A stretch of DNA of 64,000 nt from JBGSUZ01 sp964404895 (GCA_964404895.1 CAYOLV010000003.1:348672-412671), one strand, 5' to 3'. Counted from the first letter of the stretch, positions 42,260-51,559 are shown. Translations and numbers: made by a program. Notes: a model not told the origin generated them from the letters alone.

Positions 42260-44257
42260 TTAATTAACTTTTGCAATAGAAGTTGCTTCGAAAATCAACT
42301 CCGAAAGTTTTGTGCCCGTAAACTCCATTTTGTCTCCTGGTTTGAATTGATCCAGATTATAGCTGGTGTTGTCTTTTAAATTAATCACCCAAACTTTACC
42401 CTCTGCATCTGCGGCTTTCAAAAGGTTGCCCCTTACCACTTCCATTAAAGTCATGGTCAGTTTTGACTGCTCTGTAATTTTGCTGGTTGTCAACTGATAA
42501 ATACCTAAAGCGTCCATTTCCAAGCTGATGTCTTGCCCTATTCTGAGTTTGTAAATGCCTTCTGAACCCAATCTCTCAGTGTTGACGTTGAGAATCGCTT
42601 TGCTTTGGAAACTGTATGTTTTACGCTCACTGTCTTTATTAAGAATGGTCACTTTCGACGTGGTGTCGCTGATTAAGAGTTCTTTGATGGTTCCTGAATC
42701 TTCTGCAACCATTCCAGTGGCTTCAATTTTAGTGAGAGACCCATATACAAAGGTCCCTTTAACAATGTCGCCTTTTCTGATTTCTCTGCCCCCTAATTTC
42801 ACCACTTGTGGGACCGTTTTAAACTGCAAGTCGTAAACTCTTCCGTCTGGAAGTTTATAACTTAAGACACTGCCTTCTATGAAGCTGGTCACTTTTGTTA
42901 AGGTAATAAGCACTTCACTTTTTGCAGTGTAAGCCTCTACTTTTCGAGCGTAATAGCCATCGTAACTGATGGTGACCACGTCTCCCTTTACAATATTCTC
43001 AACAGGTTTGACCACTCGATCAATTTCTACATATAAACCGGTTTCAATTTTATAATAACCTAACTTGCCGTCATTTTTCTTAAGAATCAAGACTCTGAAT
43101 TTTTTACCCGTTGTGGCATCTGCAACTTCTTTTGAAATTTCTTGGAAAGTCCCCGTCACTTTAGAGTAGTTCTTTTCTACAATAGCCTTCGTTACTTTAC
43201 CATTGGTGATATCTAAAATGAGATTATCGCCTACGACTAAATTAAGAAATCCCAGAGGTGCATTGTTTTTTATGATTTCTGTTCCGCTAAGGGCAAAGGT
43301 ACTGGTTTGACCCAAGCTGTCTTTGACCTGAATAGCCAATTTTTCTTTATGAATTTCTGTAATGGTTGCTGTTATCGTTGCTGTGCCGTAATCTTTTGTG
43401 GTCGTACCGCTGACAGTGGTGCTGCCTGTAGTATTTGTGCCCCCTGTAACCGTTGTAGTTGTCCCTGTGGTTCCAGTTGTTCCCGTTGTCGGAGTCGTTC
43501 CAGTTGTAGTTGTAGTCCCCGTACCGCTGTTCGTAGTCGTTCCTGCGGTGGTACTTCCCTTACCGCTTAAAATAGCTTTGTAAACCCCTGCAGCCAAATA
43601 GCCTGTGGTCTCACGACTGAGTACCGCCTTAGGGTTTAATTTCCCATTGGCATCCCCGTCAGGACTGATGAGCTTGTATTCCATCATCAGGTTCAGGTAA
43701 GGTGCAGCTGTTGTGGTAATATCGCTGTTATCTACAAATCCGAAGTTGATAATTTTACCAGTCAAATCTTCTTTTTTTACTACATTGAGGGCTTTGCCAA
43801 AAATTACCGCCACTTGTTCTTTTGTAGCGTCTACAGGCTTCCCTGCTGTGATATAGCTGCTCAAGTCTTCTTTCGCAATCAACTTATTGTCTAGCATATA
43901 GCCAAAAGCCGAATAGACGTCTGATCCATAAGGAGACAAGAAGGCTGGAATGCCCGCCGCTGCCAACTGGGTTTTGTTGTTGGTCACCGATGTGGCTGGT
44001 GCAAATGTTCCCAAATTATTAGTGGTCTTAAGAATTCGATAAGCCACTACTACAGCTTCTATTTTCGTTGTTTTGTCCAAAGGTTTGAAGGATGTGTCGC
44101 CATAGTCTGGCATAATATCCTTTTCAGATACGGTTTTAATGGATTCGTACGCCCAATGGGAGGTACTTACATCTGTAAAAAGTGCTGCTGCAAAACTTGA
44201 AGTCGATAAAGCAACGATCGTACCGGTTGCAATGATGACTTGGATCCATCTTTTCAT
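42260..44257 (-). CDS. SLH-domain surface protein with Thr/Gly linker
   Basis: This 665-residue exported protein has a signal peptide (about 1-24, ending SSFAAA). Three S-layer homology repeats at about 26-230 (LFTDVSTSHWAYESIKTV marks the first) bind secondary wall polymer. A very low-complexity Thr/Gly linker follows at about 230-292, with repeated TTGTT-like units. A C-terminal region of about 370 residues is built of beta-strand-rich repeats (KGDVVTISYDG, KGDIVKGTFVYG), which I do not recognise as a named family. It could be an S-layer or wall-scaffold protein. GGAAGGAG lies eight bases before the ATG. Confidence 0.85.
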   Translation of the reverse strand: MKRWIQVIIATGTIVALSTSSFAAALFTDVSTSHWAYESIKTVSEKDIMPDYGDTSFKPLDKTTKIEAVVVAYRILKTTNNLGTFAPATSVTNNKTQLAAAGIPAFLSPYGSDVYSAFGYMLDNKLIAKEDLSSYITAGKPVDATKEQVAVIFGKALNVVKKEDLTGKIINFGFVDNSDITTTAAPYLNLMMEYKLISPDGDANGKLNPKAVLSRETTGYLAAGVYKAILSGKGSTTAGTTTNSGTGTTTTTGTTPTTGTTGTTGTTTTVTGGTNTTGSTTVSGTTTKDYGTATITATITEIHKEKLAIQVKDSLGQTSTFALSGTEIIKNNAPLGFLNLVVGDNLILDITNGKVTKAIVEKNYSKVTGTFQEISKEVADATTGKKFRVLILKKNDGKLGYYKIETGLYVEIDRVVKPVENIVKGDVVTISYDGYYARKVEAYTAKSEVLITLTKVTSFIEGSVLSYKLPDGRVYDLQFKTVPQVVKLGGREIRKGDIVKGTFVYGSLTKIEATGMVAEDSGTIKELLISDTTSKVTILNKDSERKTYSFQSKAILNVNTERLGSEGIYKLRIGQDISLEMDALGIYQLTTSKITEQSKLTMTLMEVVRGNLLKAADAEGKVWVINLKDNTSYNLDQFKPGDKMEFTGTKLSELIFEATSIAKVN

Positions 44258-44368
44258 AATGAATTCTCCTTCCAGAGTTAAATTCTACCTCAGGGCACCG
44301 AGCCCCTATTCTGCCTACATTATATCATGCACTCTAACTAGGAACATTACATTTTAGCGTCAGCTAGA

Positions 44369-44767
44369 TTAAGCTTTCTTGAACACCATCCACTTGCTGA
44401 GAACATAGTTGAGAATGATTACCAGAACCGTCATTAAGTACTTCGGAATCAATTCTCCCCAGCCCAGTCCATCAATGAAAATCCATAACCCTGCCATTTC
44501 AAAGGCAAAGGTGCCCAGTCGAGCAAATAGGAACTTTCCCACCTCTTCAACGAGGCTTTTCCAGTCCGCCGTAGTACTTTTAAATACCCATATTTTATTG
44601 GTCACGTAGGCAAACAGAATTGCCATAATAAAGGCTATTCCATTGGCGTAACCGTAGGTCATCCCCATCCATAAAGCGGTGTGGTATACCGCCAAATTGA
44701 CCAGAGTTGTCATCACCCCAAAGACGCCATATAGCGTGGCTTCCTTGGCCAGTCGTTTCCTACTCAT
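44369..44767 (-). CDS. GtrA-family membrane protein
   Basis: This 132-residue protein has four hydrophobic helices of the GtrA family, with the N-terminal YGVFGVMTTLVNLAVYH and the charged loop NKIWVFKS. GtrA proteins are thought to help move polyprenyl-phosphate-linked sugars across the membrane with the partner glycosyltransferase. The ATG at 44767 overlaps the end of the GT2 gene, so the pair is coupled. Confidence 0.9.
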   Translation of the reverse strand: MSRKRLAKEATLYGVFGVMTTLVNLAVYHTALWMGMTYGYANGIAFIMAILFAYVTNKIWVFKSTTADWKSLVEEVGKFLFARLGTFAFEMAGLWIFIDGLGWGELIPKYLMTVLVIILNYVLSKWMVFKKA

Positions 44768-45698
44768 CAATGCCCTCTTTTCTGCCGATGATGAACAGTG
44801 GTCTATTCTTAACTTCTTCGTAAATCCTACCCACGTATTCGCCGATGATGCTGACTTGAACCATTAGTATTCCAAAACAGAAGAGCAGAATCACCATCAT
44901 GGAAGTCCAACCTTCCACAGCATACCGTCCAAAGATTTTGCTGACCCCTAAGTAGATGAGTACCAAGAAGGACAATCCCGAAACCCAAAGCCCAATCAAA
45001 CTGAATATTTTAAGGGGTTTGTAAGAAAAACTTAAAATCGCATCAAAGGCTAGTTTGAACAATTTAATATAGTTGTATTTGGTCTCTCCTGCAAAGCGTT
45101 CGTCTCTATGGAATTCTACATAGCCCACATTGAAGCCCACCCAATGGGTAAGTCCCCTAAAATATCGGTTGTGTTCTTCAAGGGCATTAATTTCGTCTAC
45201 CACTCGGCGGCTGAGGAGTCTGAAATCTCCAGTATCCAGCGGCACTTCCACGTCGGACAAGGCGTTCATGACTCTGTAGAAGCCTTTTGACGTGAATTTT
45301 TTGAGGAAGGATTCCTTTTTTCTAGAGATCCGTTTGGCGTAAACCACGTCAAAGCCTTCTTTATATTTAGCGTACATTTCCACAATCAGTTCGGGGGGGT
45401 CTTGCAAATCTGCGTCGATGATAACCACCGCTTCCCCTTTGGCATATCTGAACCCTGCCGTATTCGCCATTTCATGACCGAAATTTCGGGCGAAACTCAC
45501 TAATTTTACACGGTCGTCCGCTTTTCTGAGTTTTAGAATTTTCTCTGCGGTAGCGTCTTTACTGCCATCGTCCACAAAGAGAATCTCATGGTCTGGGGTA
45601 ATCTTTTCCAGGGCTTTATTTAAGCGCTCGTAGAGAGCGAAAATATTGTCTTCTTCGTTGTAAGAAGGTACAACAACACTGATTTCAATGGGTTTCAT
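44760..45698 (-). CDS. Family 2 glycosyltransferase (polyprenyl-phosphate type)
   Basis: This 312-residue enzyme is of the DPM1/GtrB/CsbB type. It has a GT-A domain with VVPSYNEEDN, the DxD region IIDADLQDPPE, and the loop DTGDFRLLSRR, plus two C-terminal helices (about 230-285). It probably transfers glucose or a similar sugar from a nucleotide sugar to undecaprenyl phosphate for cell-surface decoration, working with the following gtrA gene. GGAGG lies eight bases before the ATG. Confidence 0.93.
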   Translation of the reverse strand: MKPIEISVVVPSYNEEDNIFALYERLNKALEKITPDHEILFVDDGSKDATAEKILKLRKADDRVKLVSFARNFGHEMANTAGFRYAKGEAVVIIDADLQDPPELIVEMYAKYKEGFDVVYAKRISRKKESFLKKFTSKGFYRVMNALSDVEVPLDTGDFRLLSRRVVDEINALEEHNRYFRGLTHWVGFNVGYVEFHRDERFAGETKYNYIKLFKLAFDAILSFSYKPLKIFSLIGLWVSGLSFLVLIYLGVSKIFGRYAVEGWTSMMVILLFCFGILMVQVSIIGEYVGRIYEEVKNRPLFIIGRKEGIDE

Positions 45699-45927
45699 TA
45701 TTCAAACCTCCGTATTTTAATTGCCTGCATAGGACTTTTTACACCTACATATTATAACATGTTTTACCACTTCGTCCTACCTTGTTACCATTTTGAGACA
45801 AGCTGCCCCCTATGTCATGTGGCGACCCTCCTTATAATATGGTATATTAATAGGAGAAATTCTTTGAACTTACACAAGTGCAAAAGGATATTCTAACCTA
45901 GCAAGCGCCATGATTGGAGTGTAAATA

Positions 45928-46704
45928 ATGAAACAACTTCTTAACGGTCTAGACATCGAATACGATGTTCAAGGCACTGGAAAATATAATCTGCTGATTC
46001 TACACGGTTGGGGTGCCCATTACGGAACGTTTAAGCCTGTTATCGAAGCCCTCAGTCCTCATTTTAAAATATTCATGCTGAACTTCCCCGGTTGTGGCGA
46101 CAGCGATGAGCCTGAGACGGCTTGGAACGTTGAAAAATATGCCGAACTGGTAAATGCTTTTATGAAACATCACAAAATCAGCAACCCTATTGTCTTTGGA
46201 CATTCCCACGGGGGCCGCACTGCTATTTATATGGCAGGTCAAAAGGACTGCAAATTCAGAAAACTCGTCTTAATTGACGCCGCAGGTGTGGTGCCAAAGC
46301 GAAAATGGAACTATTATTTGAAAGTTTACGGTTTTAAAACCATCAAACACATGGCAAAGCTTCCTGTTTTCAGTTGGCTTCTGTCCGATTTCATGGAAGA
46401 ATACCGTCAAAAATACAGTTCCGCGGACTACAAAGCCGCTTCTCCTATTATGAGACAGACCTTGTCCACAGTGGTCAATCAAGACATGACGGTTTATATG
46501 CCTCTCATAGACATCCCAACCCTATTGATTTGGGGCGGCAAAGATACGGCCACGCCTCTTTCAGATGGTAAAATAATGGAAAAACTCATTCCTGGCGCTG
46601 GTCTTGTGGTCTTTGAACATGCGGGACACTATTCTTATCTCGACAACCTCAGTGGCTTCCTCAGCGTGATTCGAAACTTTTTAGAAAGGGAAATGGTGGC
46701 TTAA
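45928..46704 (+). CDS. Alpha/beta hydrolase
   Basis: This 258-residue alpha/beta-hydrolase-fold protein has no signal peptide. The oxyanion region is HGWGAHYG, the nucleophile elbow is FGHSHGGRT (Ser93), the acid is in LLIWGGKDTATP, and the catalytic His is in FEHAGHYSYL. The substrate is unknown. It is the first gene of a cassette with a MurF-like ligase and a D-Ala-D-Ala ligase, one base apart from the next gene, so a role in wall-precursor metabolism is plausible. GGAG precedes the ATG. Confidence 0.88.
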   Translation: MKQLLNGLDIEYDVQGTGKYNLLILHGWGAHYGTFKPVIEALSPHFKIFMLNFPGCGDSDEPETAWNVEKYAELVNAFMKHHKISNPIVFGHSHGGRTAIYMAGQKDCKFRKLVLIDAAGVVPKRKWNYYLKVYGFKTIKHMAKLPVFSWLLSDFMEEYRQKYSSADYKAASPIMRQTLSTVVNQDMTVYMPLIDIPTLLIWGGKDTATPLSDGKIMEKLIPGAGLVVFEHAGHYSYLDNLSGFLSVIRNFLEREMVA

Positions 46705-46705
46705 C

Positions 46706-48316
46706 GTGATTGCTTTATATGGGCTGATGCTCCTCATCGGGCTGGGCTATTATCTTTTTAAGGTTCGTTTTGACCTACATATGTTCCAACAAAATTCATA
46801 CCGTCCAGAGCGGTATTTCCGTTGGATGAACCAAACCCATCAACCTCTTGTAAGAAAAAGTGATTGGATGTTCCTGATTGGTTTTTCCATCAGTGCCTTC
46901 CCTTCTCTATTTGGAAATGTTTGGGTTACTTGGATCTGTTTTCTTTTGGGACTGCCTTTTATGGTTTTGTCGGTGCTCATGTTCCACGTCAAAATCACTT
47001 GGCAACCTGCTAAAAAGAAACTGACTTGGACACCTCGAGTCAAGCGTATGTTTATTACCGCTTTTATCTGGCTCAATGTTTTATATGCCTTTGCCTTTAT
47101 CAGCCACAGCCTTTGGTTTATTTGGATCAGTGTGGTTTTCTCGGTTATTTACAGCTGGGCTTTTGTCCTGATTGCCAATATCACCAACGCCCCGATTGAG
47201 CAAGGGATTAACCACAATTACTATAGAGACGCTCAAAAGCGTCTGACTCAAAATCCTAATTTGATTGTTATTGGGGTCACTGGCAGTTACGGAAAAACTT
47301 CCGTTAAAAACGTGCTATACCAGCTCCTCAGCCAAAAATACAACGTCCTAATGACACCGGAAAGTTACAATACCCTTCTAGGGGTTATTCGCACCATTCG
47401 AGAGCGATTGAACCCTACTCACGACATTTTAATTGTGGAAATGGGTGCAAAACAAGAAGGGGACATTGAAGAAATTTGTAAGTTGGTCAATCCCCATATG
47501 GGCATCATTACTTCCATTGGGCCTCAACACCTAGAGTCTTTTAAAACCATTGAAAATGTGGTTAAGACTAAAGGAGAACTCTTTAGAAATGTTCGACCTG
47601 AAGGTACCATTTTTGTCAATTTAAACGATGAACAAATTCGCAATATGGATCTTCCTAAAGGGGTCAAAACGATTCTATTTGGAAATGCCGCTCAAAAGAA
47701 GGCTCAGTACGGGGTTTCGGACATTCAAGTTTCTGACGAAGGCACTTCTTTTAACGTCTCAGGTAAAAATGATAAAAAGAAAAACAGCTTTAAAACCCGA
47801 CTTCTAGGTGCACATAATGTTGACAATATGCTTGGAAGCATTGCCATCGCCATGGAGCTTGGGGTCAGTGAAGCTCAGATTAACCGTGGTCTTTACGACA
47901 TGTACCCTGTTGAGCACAGACTTTCTTGCAAAAAGTCTCCTTACGGCTACACGATTATAGACGATGCCTTTAATTCCAACCCTGTGGGGTCAAAAAATGC
48001 GCTAGAAGTTCTCAAGCACATGAAGGGCAATAAGAAAATCATTTTAACCCCAGGGATGATTGAACTGGGCGATCAACAAGTTGAACTGAACGAAAAGTTT
48101 GGAGAATATATGGCAGATGCCTGCGACTACGTGGTTTTAGTGGGCAAGAAACAAACGGAACCCATTCAGCAGGGACTTAAAAACAGGAAATTCCCAAGTG
48201 ACAAATGGATTGCCGTTCAGAACTTAGCTGATGGCTTTAAAGCCGTGAACGATTTTGCTAAACCTGGTGATGTCCTGCTCATTGAAAACGATTTGCCGGA
48301 TTCATTCAACGAATAG
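46706..48316 (+). CDS. MurF-like Mur ligase with N-terminal membrane segments
   Basis: This 536-residue protein has about five N-terminal membrane helices (about 1-175), then a Mur ligase. The ligase has an ATP-binding motif GVTGSYGKTSVKN near residue 190, the central VEMGAKQEGDIEE, and the C-terminal domain region DDAFNSNPVGSKNAL. It resembles MurF (UDP-MurNAc-tripeptide--D-Ala-D-Ala ligase), but the membrane part is not in canonical MurF. With the following Ddl gene it may form an auxiliary peptidoglycan-precursor route. The GTG start has GGTGG six bases before it. Confidence 0.85.
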   Translation: MIALYGLMLLIGLGYYLFKVRFDLHMFQQNSYRPERYFRWMNQTHQPLVRKSDWMFLIGFSISAFPSLFGNVWVTWICFLLGLPFMVLSVLMFHVKITWQPAKKKLTWTPRVKRMFITAFIWLNVLYAFAFISHSLWFIWISVVFSVIYSWAFVLIANITNAPIEQGINHNYYRDAQKRLTQNPNLIVIGVTGSYGKTSVKNVLYQLLSQKYNVLMTPESYNTLLGVIRTIRERLNPTHDILIVEMGAKQEGDIEEICKLVNPHMGIITSIGPQHLESFKTIENVVKTKGELFRNVRPEGTIFVNLNDEQIRNMDLPKGVKTILFGNAAQKKAQYGVSDIQVSDEGTSFNVSGKNDKKKNSFKTRLLGAHNVDNMLGSIAIAMELGVSEAQINRGLYDMYPVEHRLSCKKSPYGYTIIDDAFNSNPVGSKNALEVLKHMKGNKKIILTPGMIELGDQQVELNEKFGEYMADACDYVVLVGKKQTEPIQQGLKNRKFPSDKWIAVQNLADGFKAVNDFAKPGDVLLIENDLPDSFNE

Positions 48317-48332
48317 AGAGGAGAAGGGTTAT

Positions 48333-49526
48333 ATGCATATTGGTGTTTTATTTGGAAGTCGCTCCGTCGAACATGAAGTTTCGATTATTACCGCCCTTCA
48401 AGCTATCAATACACTCAAGGGGCTTGGTACCTATGAAATCGTTCCTATTTATATTTCAAAGCAAGGGGACTATTATACGGGCAGCAACTTACTTGAACTT
48501 GAAAATTTTAAAGACTTGGATCAGATCATGGCGAAAGCTCAAAAGGTTCATATTTGCAAGCAAGATGGCCGTGGCTGTCTGATCAAATCTCCTGCTAAGA
48601 GCTTCGGCAAAAATGTGGTGGCACACTTTGACGTTGCCTTCCCTATTGTTCACGGTTCTTTCGGAGAAGATGGGACTTTGCAAGGTTTATTTGAACAGCT
48701 TCAGATTCCTTACGTGGGTTGCTCAGTACTTTCCGCTGCCCTAACTATGGACAAAATCACTGCAAAAATGGTATTGATGGCGTCTAACATTCCAGTCGTG
48801 GACTTCTATTGGTTCCACTCAGAAGAATGGTTTGCAAAAGACGAACAGCTCATTGCTCAGTCTGAGAAACAATTCGGTTACCCTGTGATTGTAAAACCTG
48901 CAGATATCGGTTCCAGCGTAGGGGTGAGCGTTGCCAATAATAAAGAAGAATTTATCGATGCGGTGAACTTAGTGAGACAGTTTTCTGAACGCATCTTGAT
49001 TGAGAAATATGTGAAGAACTTAAAGGAAATTAACATCAGCGTCCTCGGGGACTGCGAAAGCCATCGATTATCTGTCTGCGAAGAACCCATCTCTGCCAAT
49101 GCTTTTTTAACTTATGCTGACAAATACAGTGGGGGCGGCAGCAAAGGCGCTTCTAAAACTGGAGCGTCCTCGGGTGGTGGCATGTCTACCGCAAAACGTG
49201 AAATTCCTGCAAAAATTCCATCTGAAATGCAAAAGACCATTGAGTCTTACGCTTCAGCCTCTTTTAGAGCACTGGACTGTTCTGGGGTTTCTCGAATAGA
49301 CTTCATTGTGGATCAAGACGACAACACGGTCTATGTCAACGAGTTCAACACCATTCCCGGCTCTTTGGCTTTCTACTTATGGGAAGCTAGCGGCAAACCT
49401 TTTGGTGAAATGATTACCGAACTCATCCAACTGGCGCTTAAACGTAAACGAAGACGCGACAAATTGACGTTTAGCAATAATGTAAACATATTGGCAAACG
49501 CCAATTTGGGCGGTATTAAGAAATAA
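48333..49526 (+). CDS. D-alanine--D-alanine ligase family protein
   Basis: This 397-residue ATP-grasp ligase has N-terminal HIGVLFGSRSVEHEVSI, VFPIVHGSFGEDGTLQGL-like segments, KPADIGSSVGVS, and the C-terminal NEFNTIPGSLAFY metal site. The omega-loop keeps the Lys-Tyr pair (YADKY), as in D-Ala-D-Ala rather than D-Ala-D-Lac enzymes. A Gly/Ser/Lys-rich insertion follows the loop (about 262-285). The ATG at 48333 has GAGGAGAAGGG upstream; the frame opens earlier inside the previous gene. It ends the hydrolase-MurF-like-Ddl cassette. Confidence 0.9.
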   Translation: MHIGVLFGSRSVEHEVSIITALQAINTLKGLGTYEIVPIYISKQGDYYTGSNLLELENFKDLDQIMAKAQKVHICKQDGRGCLIKSPAKSFGKNVVAHFDVAFPIVHGSFGEDGTLQGLFEQLQIPYVGCSVLSAALTMDKITAKMVLMASNIPVVDFYWFHSEEWFAKDEQLIAQSEKQFGYPVIVKPADIGSSVGVSVANNKEEFIDAVNLVRQFSERILIEKYVKNLKEINISVLGDCESHRLSVCEEPISANAFLTYADKYSGGGSKGASKTGASSGGGMSTAKREIPAKIPSEMQKTIESYASASFRALDCSGVSRIDFIVDQDDNTVYVNEFNTIPGSLAFYLWEASGKPFGEMITELIQLALKRKRRRDKLTFSNNVNILANANLGGIKK

Positions 49527-49554
49527 ATGGCTTAAAGAAATACGCTTCACAAGA

Positions 49555-49618
49555 GGCATCAAGCACTAGACTGCGATTAATCTTAACCTGCAGCCCAGGT
49601 TTGATGCCTTTTTATTTT
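49555..49618 (+). terminator. Terminator after the ddl-like gene
   Basis: GGCATCAA (from 49555) pairs with TTTGATGCC (to 49608) around a long loop, followed by TTTTTATTTTT on the plus strand. Confidence 0.75.
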
Positions 49619-49667
49619 TGAATGACCCTATATTGTATTTCAAAACGGAAGGAGCGTGAACTCTACA

Positions 49668-50156
49668 ATGAGCTTCAAAAAAAGGATTATATTATTCACA
49701 GCACTCCTCTTATTTTGGTTTGCCCTTTCAGGCGCAATTGACCAACGTCAAATTCTACTGGGTTCCCTTGCCGCCTTGGCTTCCCTGCTCCTTTATGAAT
49801 GGATTTTATCCCATTCAAAAATAAAACCGCTCCCGCCTATGCCCTCTGTACGCTGGCTAAAACTCGTCCAAATTACTATTGTCGCTATTATCACCAGTAC
49901 TTACGACCATATTGTCCGAATTTTTTACGGGGATGATGAAACGGTTTTCCTCCAAATTTTATTAGATCACAATCACCCTTATGTCACGACGATTATTGCC
50001 AATGTCATTACCTTAACACCAGGGGCAGTCAGTGTTGAAGTCGATGGCAATATTCTCAAAGTCCTCATGTTTGCTCCTAAAAATGAGAATGAACGCGGGA
50101 AAATATACCAGCTCATAGATGATCTCCAAAGTGTCTTTGGGAGGTGTGCTTCTTGA
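49668..50156 (+). CDS. mrpE: Mrp antiporter subunit E (MbhA-like)
   Basis: This 162-residue membrane protein has two to three N-terminal helices, then a cytoplasmic tail with VANVITLTPGAVSVEVDGN, the MrpE/MnhE signature. MrpE is needed for assembly of the multi-subunit Na+/H+ antiporter. The start is uncertain: the ATG at 49668 is 13 bases from AAGGAG, while a GTG at 49656 is only one base away. It is the first gene of the eight-gene operon. Confidence 0.9.
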   Translation: MSFKKRIILFTALLLFWFALSGAIDQRQILLGSLAALASLLLYEWILSHSKIKPLPPMPSVRWLKLVQITIVAIITSTYDHIVRIFYGDDETVFLQILLDHNHPYVTTIIANVITLTPGAVSVEVDGNILKVLMFAPKNENERGKIYQLIDDLQSVFGRCAS

Positions 50157-50413
50157 TTTTAAAAGCCGTCATGATATTGCTCGTTGCAACCTCTGGTTTT
50201 TCCTTAATAGGACTAATTCGCTCAAAGACCACCATCGACAAACTCATTTACCTGAACTTGCTTAACGTTAAATTGGCGCTGACTATGACTACTTACAGCG
50301 TTTGGATTGATTCCCAAATGGCTTTGGATATTAGTATTACCTATGGCTTGATTGGTTTTCTTTCGATTGCCTTGTTTACAAGATTTCTATTAAAAGGAGG
50401 TCATCTCAAATGA
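50153..50413 (+). CDS. mrpF: Mrp antiporter subunit F (MbhB-like)
   Basis: This 86-residue protein has three helices, as expected for MrpF/MnhF. GGAGGTG in the last codons of mrpE lies six bases before a TTG at 50153, which is preferred to a GTG at 50144. It overlaps mrpE by four bases. Confidence 0.87.
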   Translation: MILKAVMILLVATSGFSLIGLIRSKTTIDKLIYLNLLNVKLALTMTTYSVWIDSQMALDISITYGLIGFLSIALFTRFLLKGGHLK

Positions 50414-50736
50414 GTTTAAATGCGCTGCGTTTTTTGATTTCTGATGCCCTGCTCATCCTTTTCATGATATTACTGGTCATTGGTATCATTGGCATGTTCA
50501 GGTTCAAATCCAGCTATGGCAAAATTCTCAACAGCAGCAAAATTGATTCCGTAGCGTCGTTACTTTTATTCCTCGCTTTAATCATTCGAGCCAATAGCCT
50601 CAGCGTTATGTTTAAGCTGATGGTGGTCTCTGTTTTTTACATGATTACCAGCCCAGTTATCAATCAATTTATCGCCTTTGCCATTAAGAAACAGGCGACT
50701 GAGCTTGCCCTTGCAGAAAGGGAGGTCTCCAAATGA
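50410..50736 (+). CDS. mrpG: Mrp antiporter subunit G (MbhC-like)
   Basis: This 108-residue protein has three helices and is of the MrpG/MnhG (PhaG) family, with GIIGMFRFKSSYGKI near residue 25 and a later VFYMITSPVINQFIA segment. The ATG overlaps the mrpF stop (ATGA) and follows AAGGAGG. Confidence 0.88.
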   Translation: MSLNALRFLISDALLILFMILLVIGIIGMFRFKSSYGKILNSSKIDSVASLLLFLALIIRANSLSVMFKLMVVSVFYMITSPVINQFIAFAIKKQATELALAEREVSK

Positions 50737-51290
50737 TCTTTTTAAACTACGCCTTACTGTTCATGCTATTGGTGATTATGTTGCAAATTTTTAGAGAAGG
50801 AGATAACTACAAATTAATCCTTTACGCTGCCTTTTTCTCCTTTGCCACCGCTTGTCTGTACTTTATTAACGGTGCGCCCGATCTGGCTCTGGCAGAAATA
50901 TCTATCGGAGCGGCTTTCATTCCTCTGATTTTTACCATCGCCATTATGCGACAAAATACCTTCACAGTAGTTTTCTTCAGTGAGGAAGGCAAGCAGGCTT
51001 ATTGCGACCCCGAAGTTCTAATTGAGTTCATGGGAATTGCGGAAGTCTTTTGCAGTCATCATCGCTTAAAACTAAAAATTATTACGCACCCTCATTCTTA
51101 TGAACCTAGCGTCCGTGGGATATTCCGCCTAGGGAACACCGATTTAATTGCCCACTACATGGAGGAGGACGCAACGCTTCACGTATGGGGGAATACAAGA
51201 AATCGACTTATTCCAGAACTCTTTGATGCTTTTGGTCCTCATGCCTTCATTCAAATCAATGAGATGGGAGGGGAATGGGTTGAAGAATAA
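50733..51290 (+). CDS. DUF4040 (MbhD-like) subunit with extra C-terminal domain
   Basis: This 185-residue protein has an N-terminal DUF4040 region (about 1-85) with three helices and NGAPDLALAEISIGAAFIPLI, equivalent to part of the MrpA C-terminus (MbhD). About 100 further residues form a soluble-looking domain (LIEFMGIAEVFCSHHRLKLKI, then EDATLHVWGNTRN, ending INEMGGEWVEE), longer than MbhD usually is. I do not recognise that domain. It overlaps mrpG by four bases. Confidence 0.82.
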   Translation: MIFLNYALLFMLLVIMLQIFREGDNYKLILYAAFFSFATACLYFINGAPDLALAEISIGAAFIPLIFTIAIMRQNTFTVVFFSEEGKQAYCDPEVLIEFMGIAEVFCSHHRLKLKIITHPHSYEPSVRGIFRLGNTDLIAHYMEEDATLHVWGNTRNRLIPELFDAFGPHAFIQINEMGGEWVEE

Positions 51291-51555
51291 ATATGTATTT
51301 AACATTGCGGTTCTGGTTGCACTGGTCGGAGTGGGCTTTCATTTCTTCATGCTCTCGCAGACTAACACACCTTACAACACCATGAGTTCTGACTATTTTA
51401 AAGCTTTGGGTTATGCCGAAACTGGCGCAAAAAACTTGCTGACCAGTATCTATCTGGATTATCGACTCTTTGACTCCCTCTTTGAATCGACTATCCTGTT
51501 TGTTGTAACAGCCGGGATTCTTTTCATGGGGAAAAGCGACAAGGATGTGAGGTGA
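51280..51555 (+). CDS. MbhE-like antiporter subunit
   Basis: This 91-residue protein has two helices (about 5-22 and 70-85), with YIYLDYRLFDSLFE-like content near the second helix (SIYLDYRLFDSLFES). It corresponds to the end of MrpA and to archaeal MbhE. GGGAGGGG lies six bases before the TTG at 51280, which overlaps the end of the DUF4040 gene. The frame is open further upstream inside that gene but without a plausible start site. Confidence 0.75.
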   Translation: MKNKYVFNIAVLVALVGVGFHFFMLSQTNTPYNTMSSDYFKALGYAETGAKNLLTSIYLDYRLFDSLFESTILFVVTAGILFMGKSDKDVR

Positions 51556-51559
51556 TTTT

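Noticed and set aside
43400..43570. Repetitive stretch as a CRISPR array or mobile repeat
   Set aside because: It is in frame and encodes the Thr/Gly linker of an SLH protein; there are no regular spacers.
45833..45838. TATAAT upstream of the alpha/beta hydrolase as a promoter
   Set aside because: No recognisable -35 at 16-18 bases; likely but not supportable.
51148..51279. Upstream extension of the MbhE-like gene
   Set aside because: It lies within the DUF4040 gene in another frame; the TTG at 51280 has a strong ribosome binding site and gives the expected protein.
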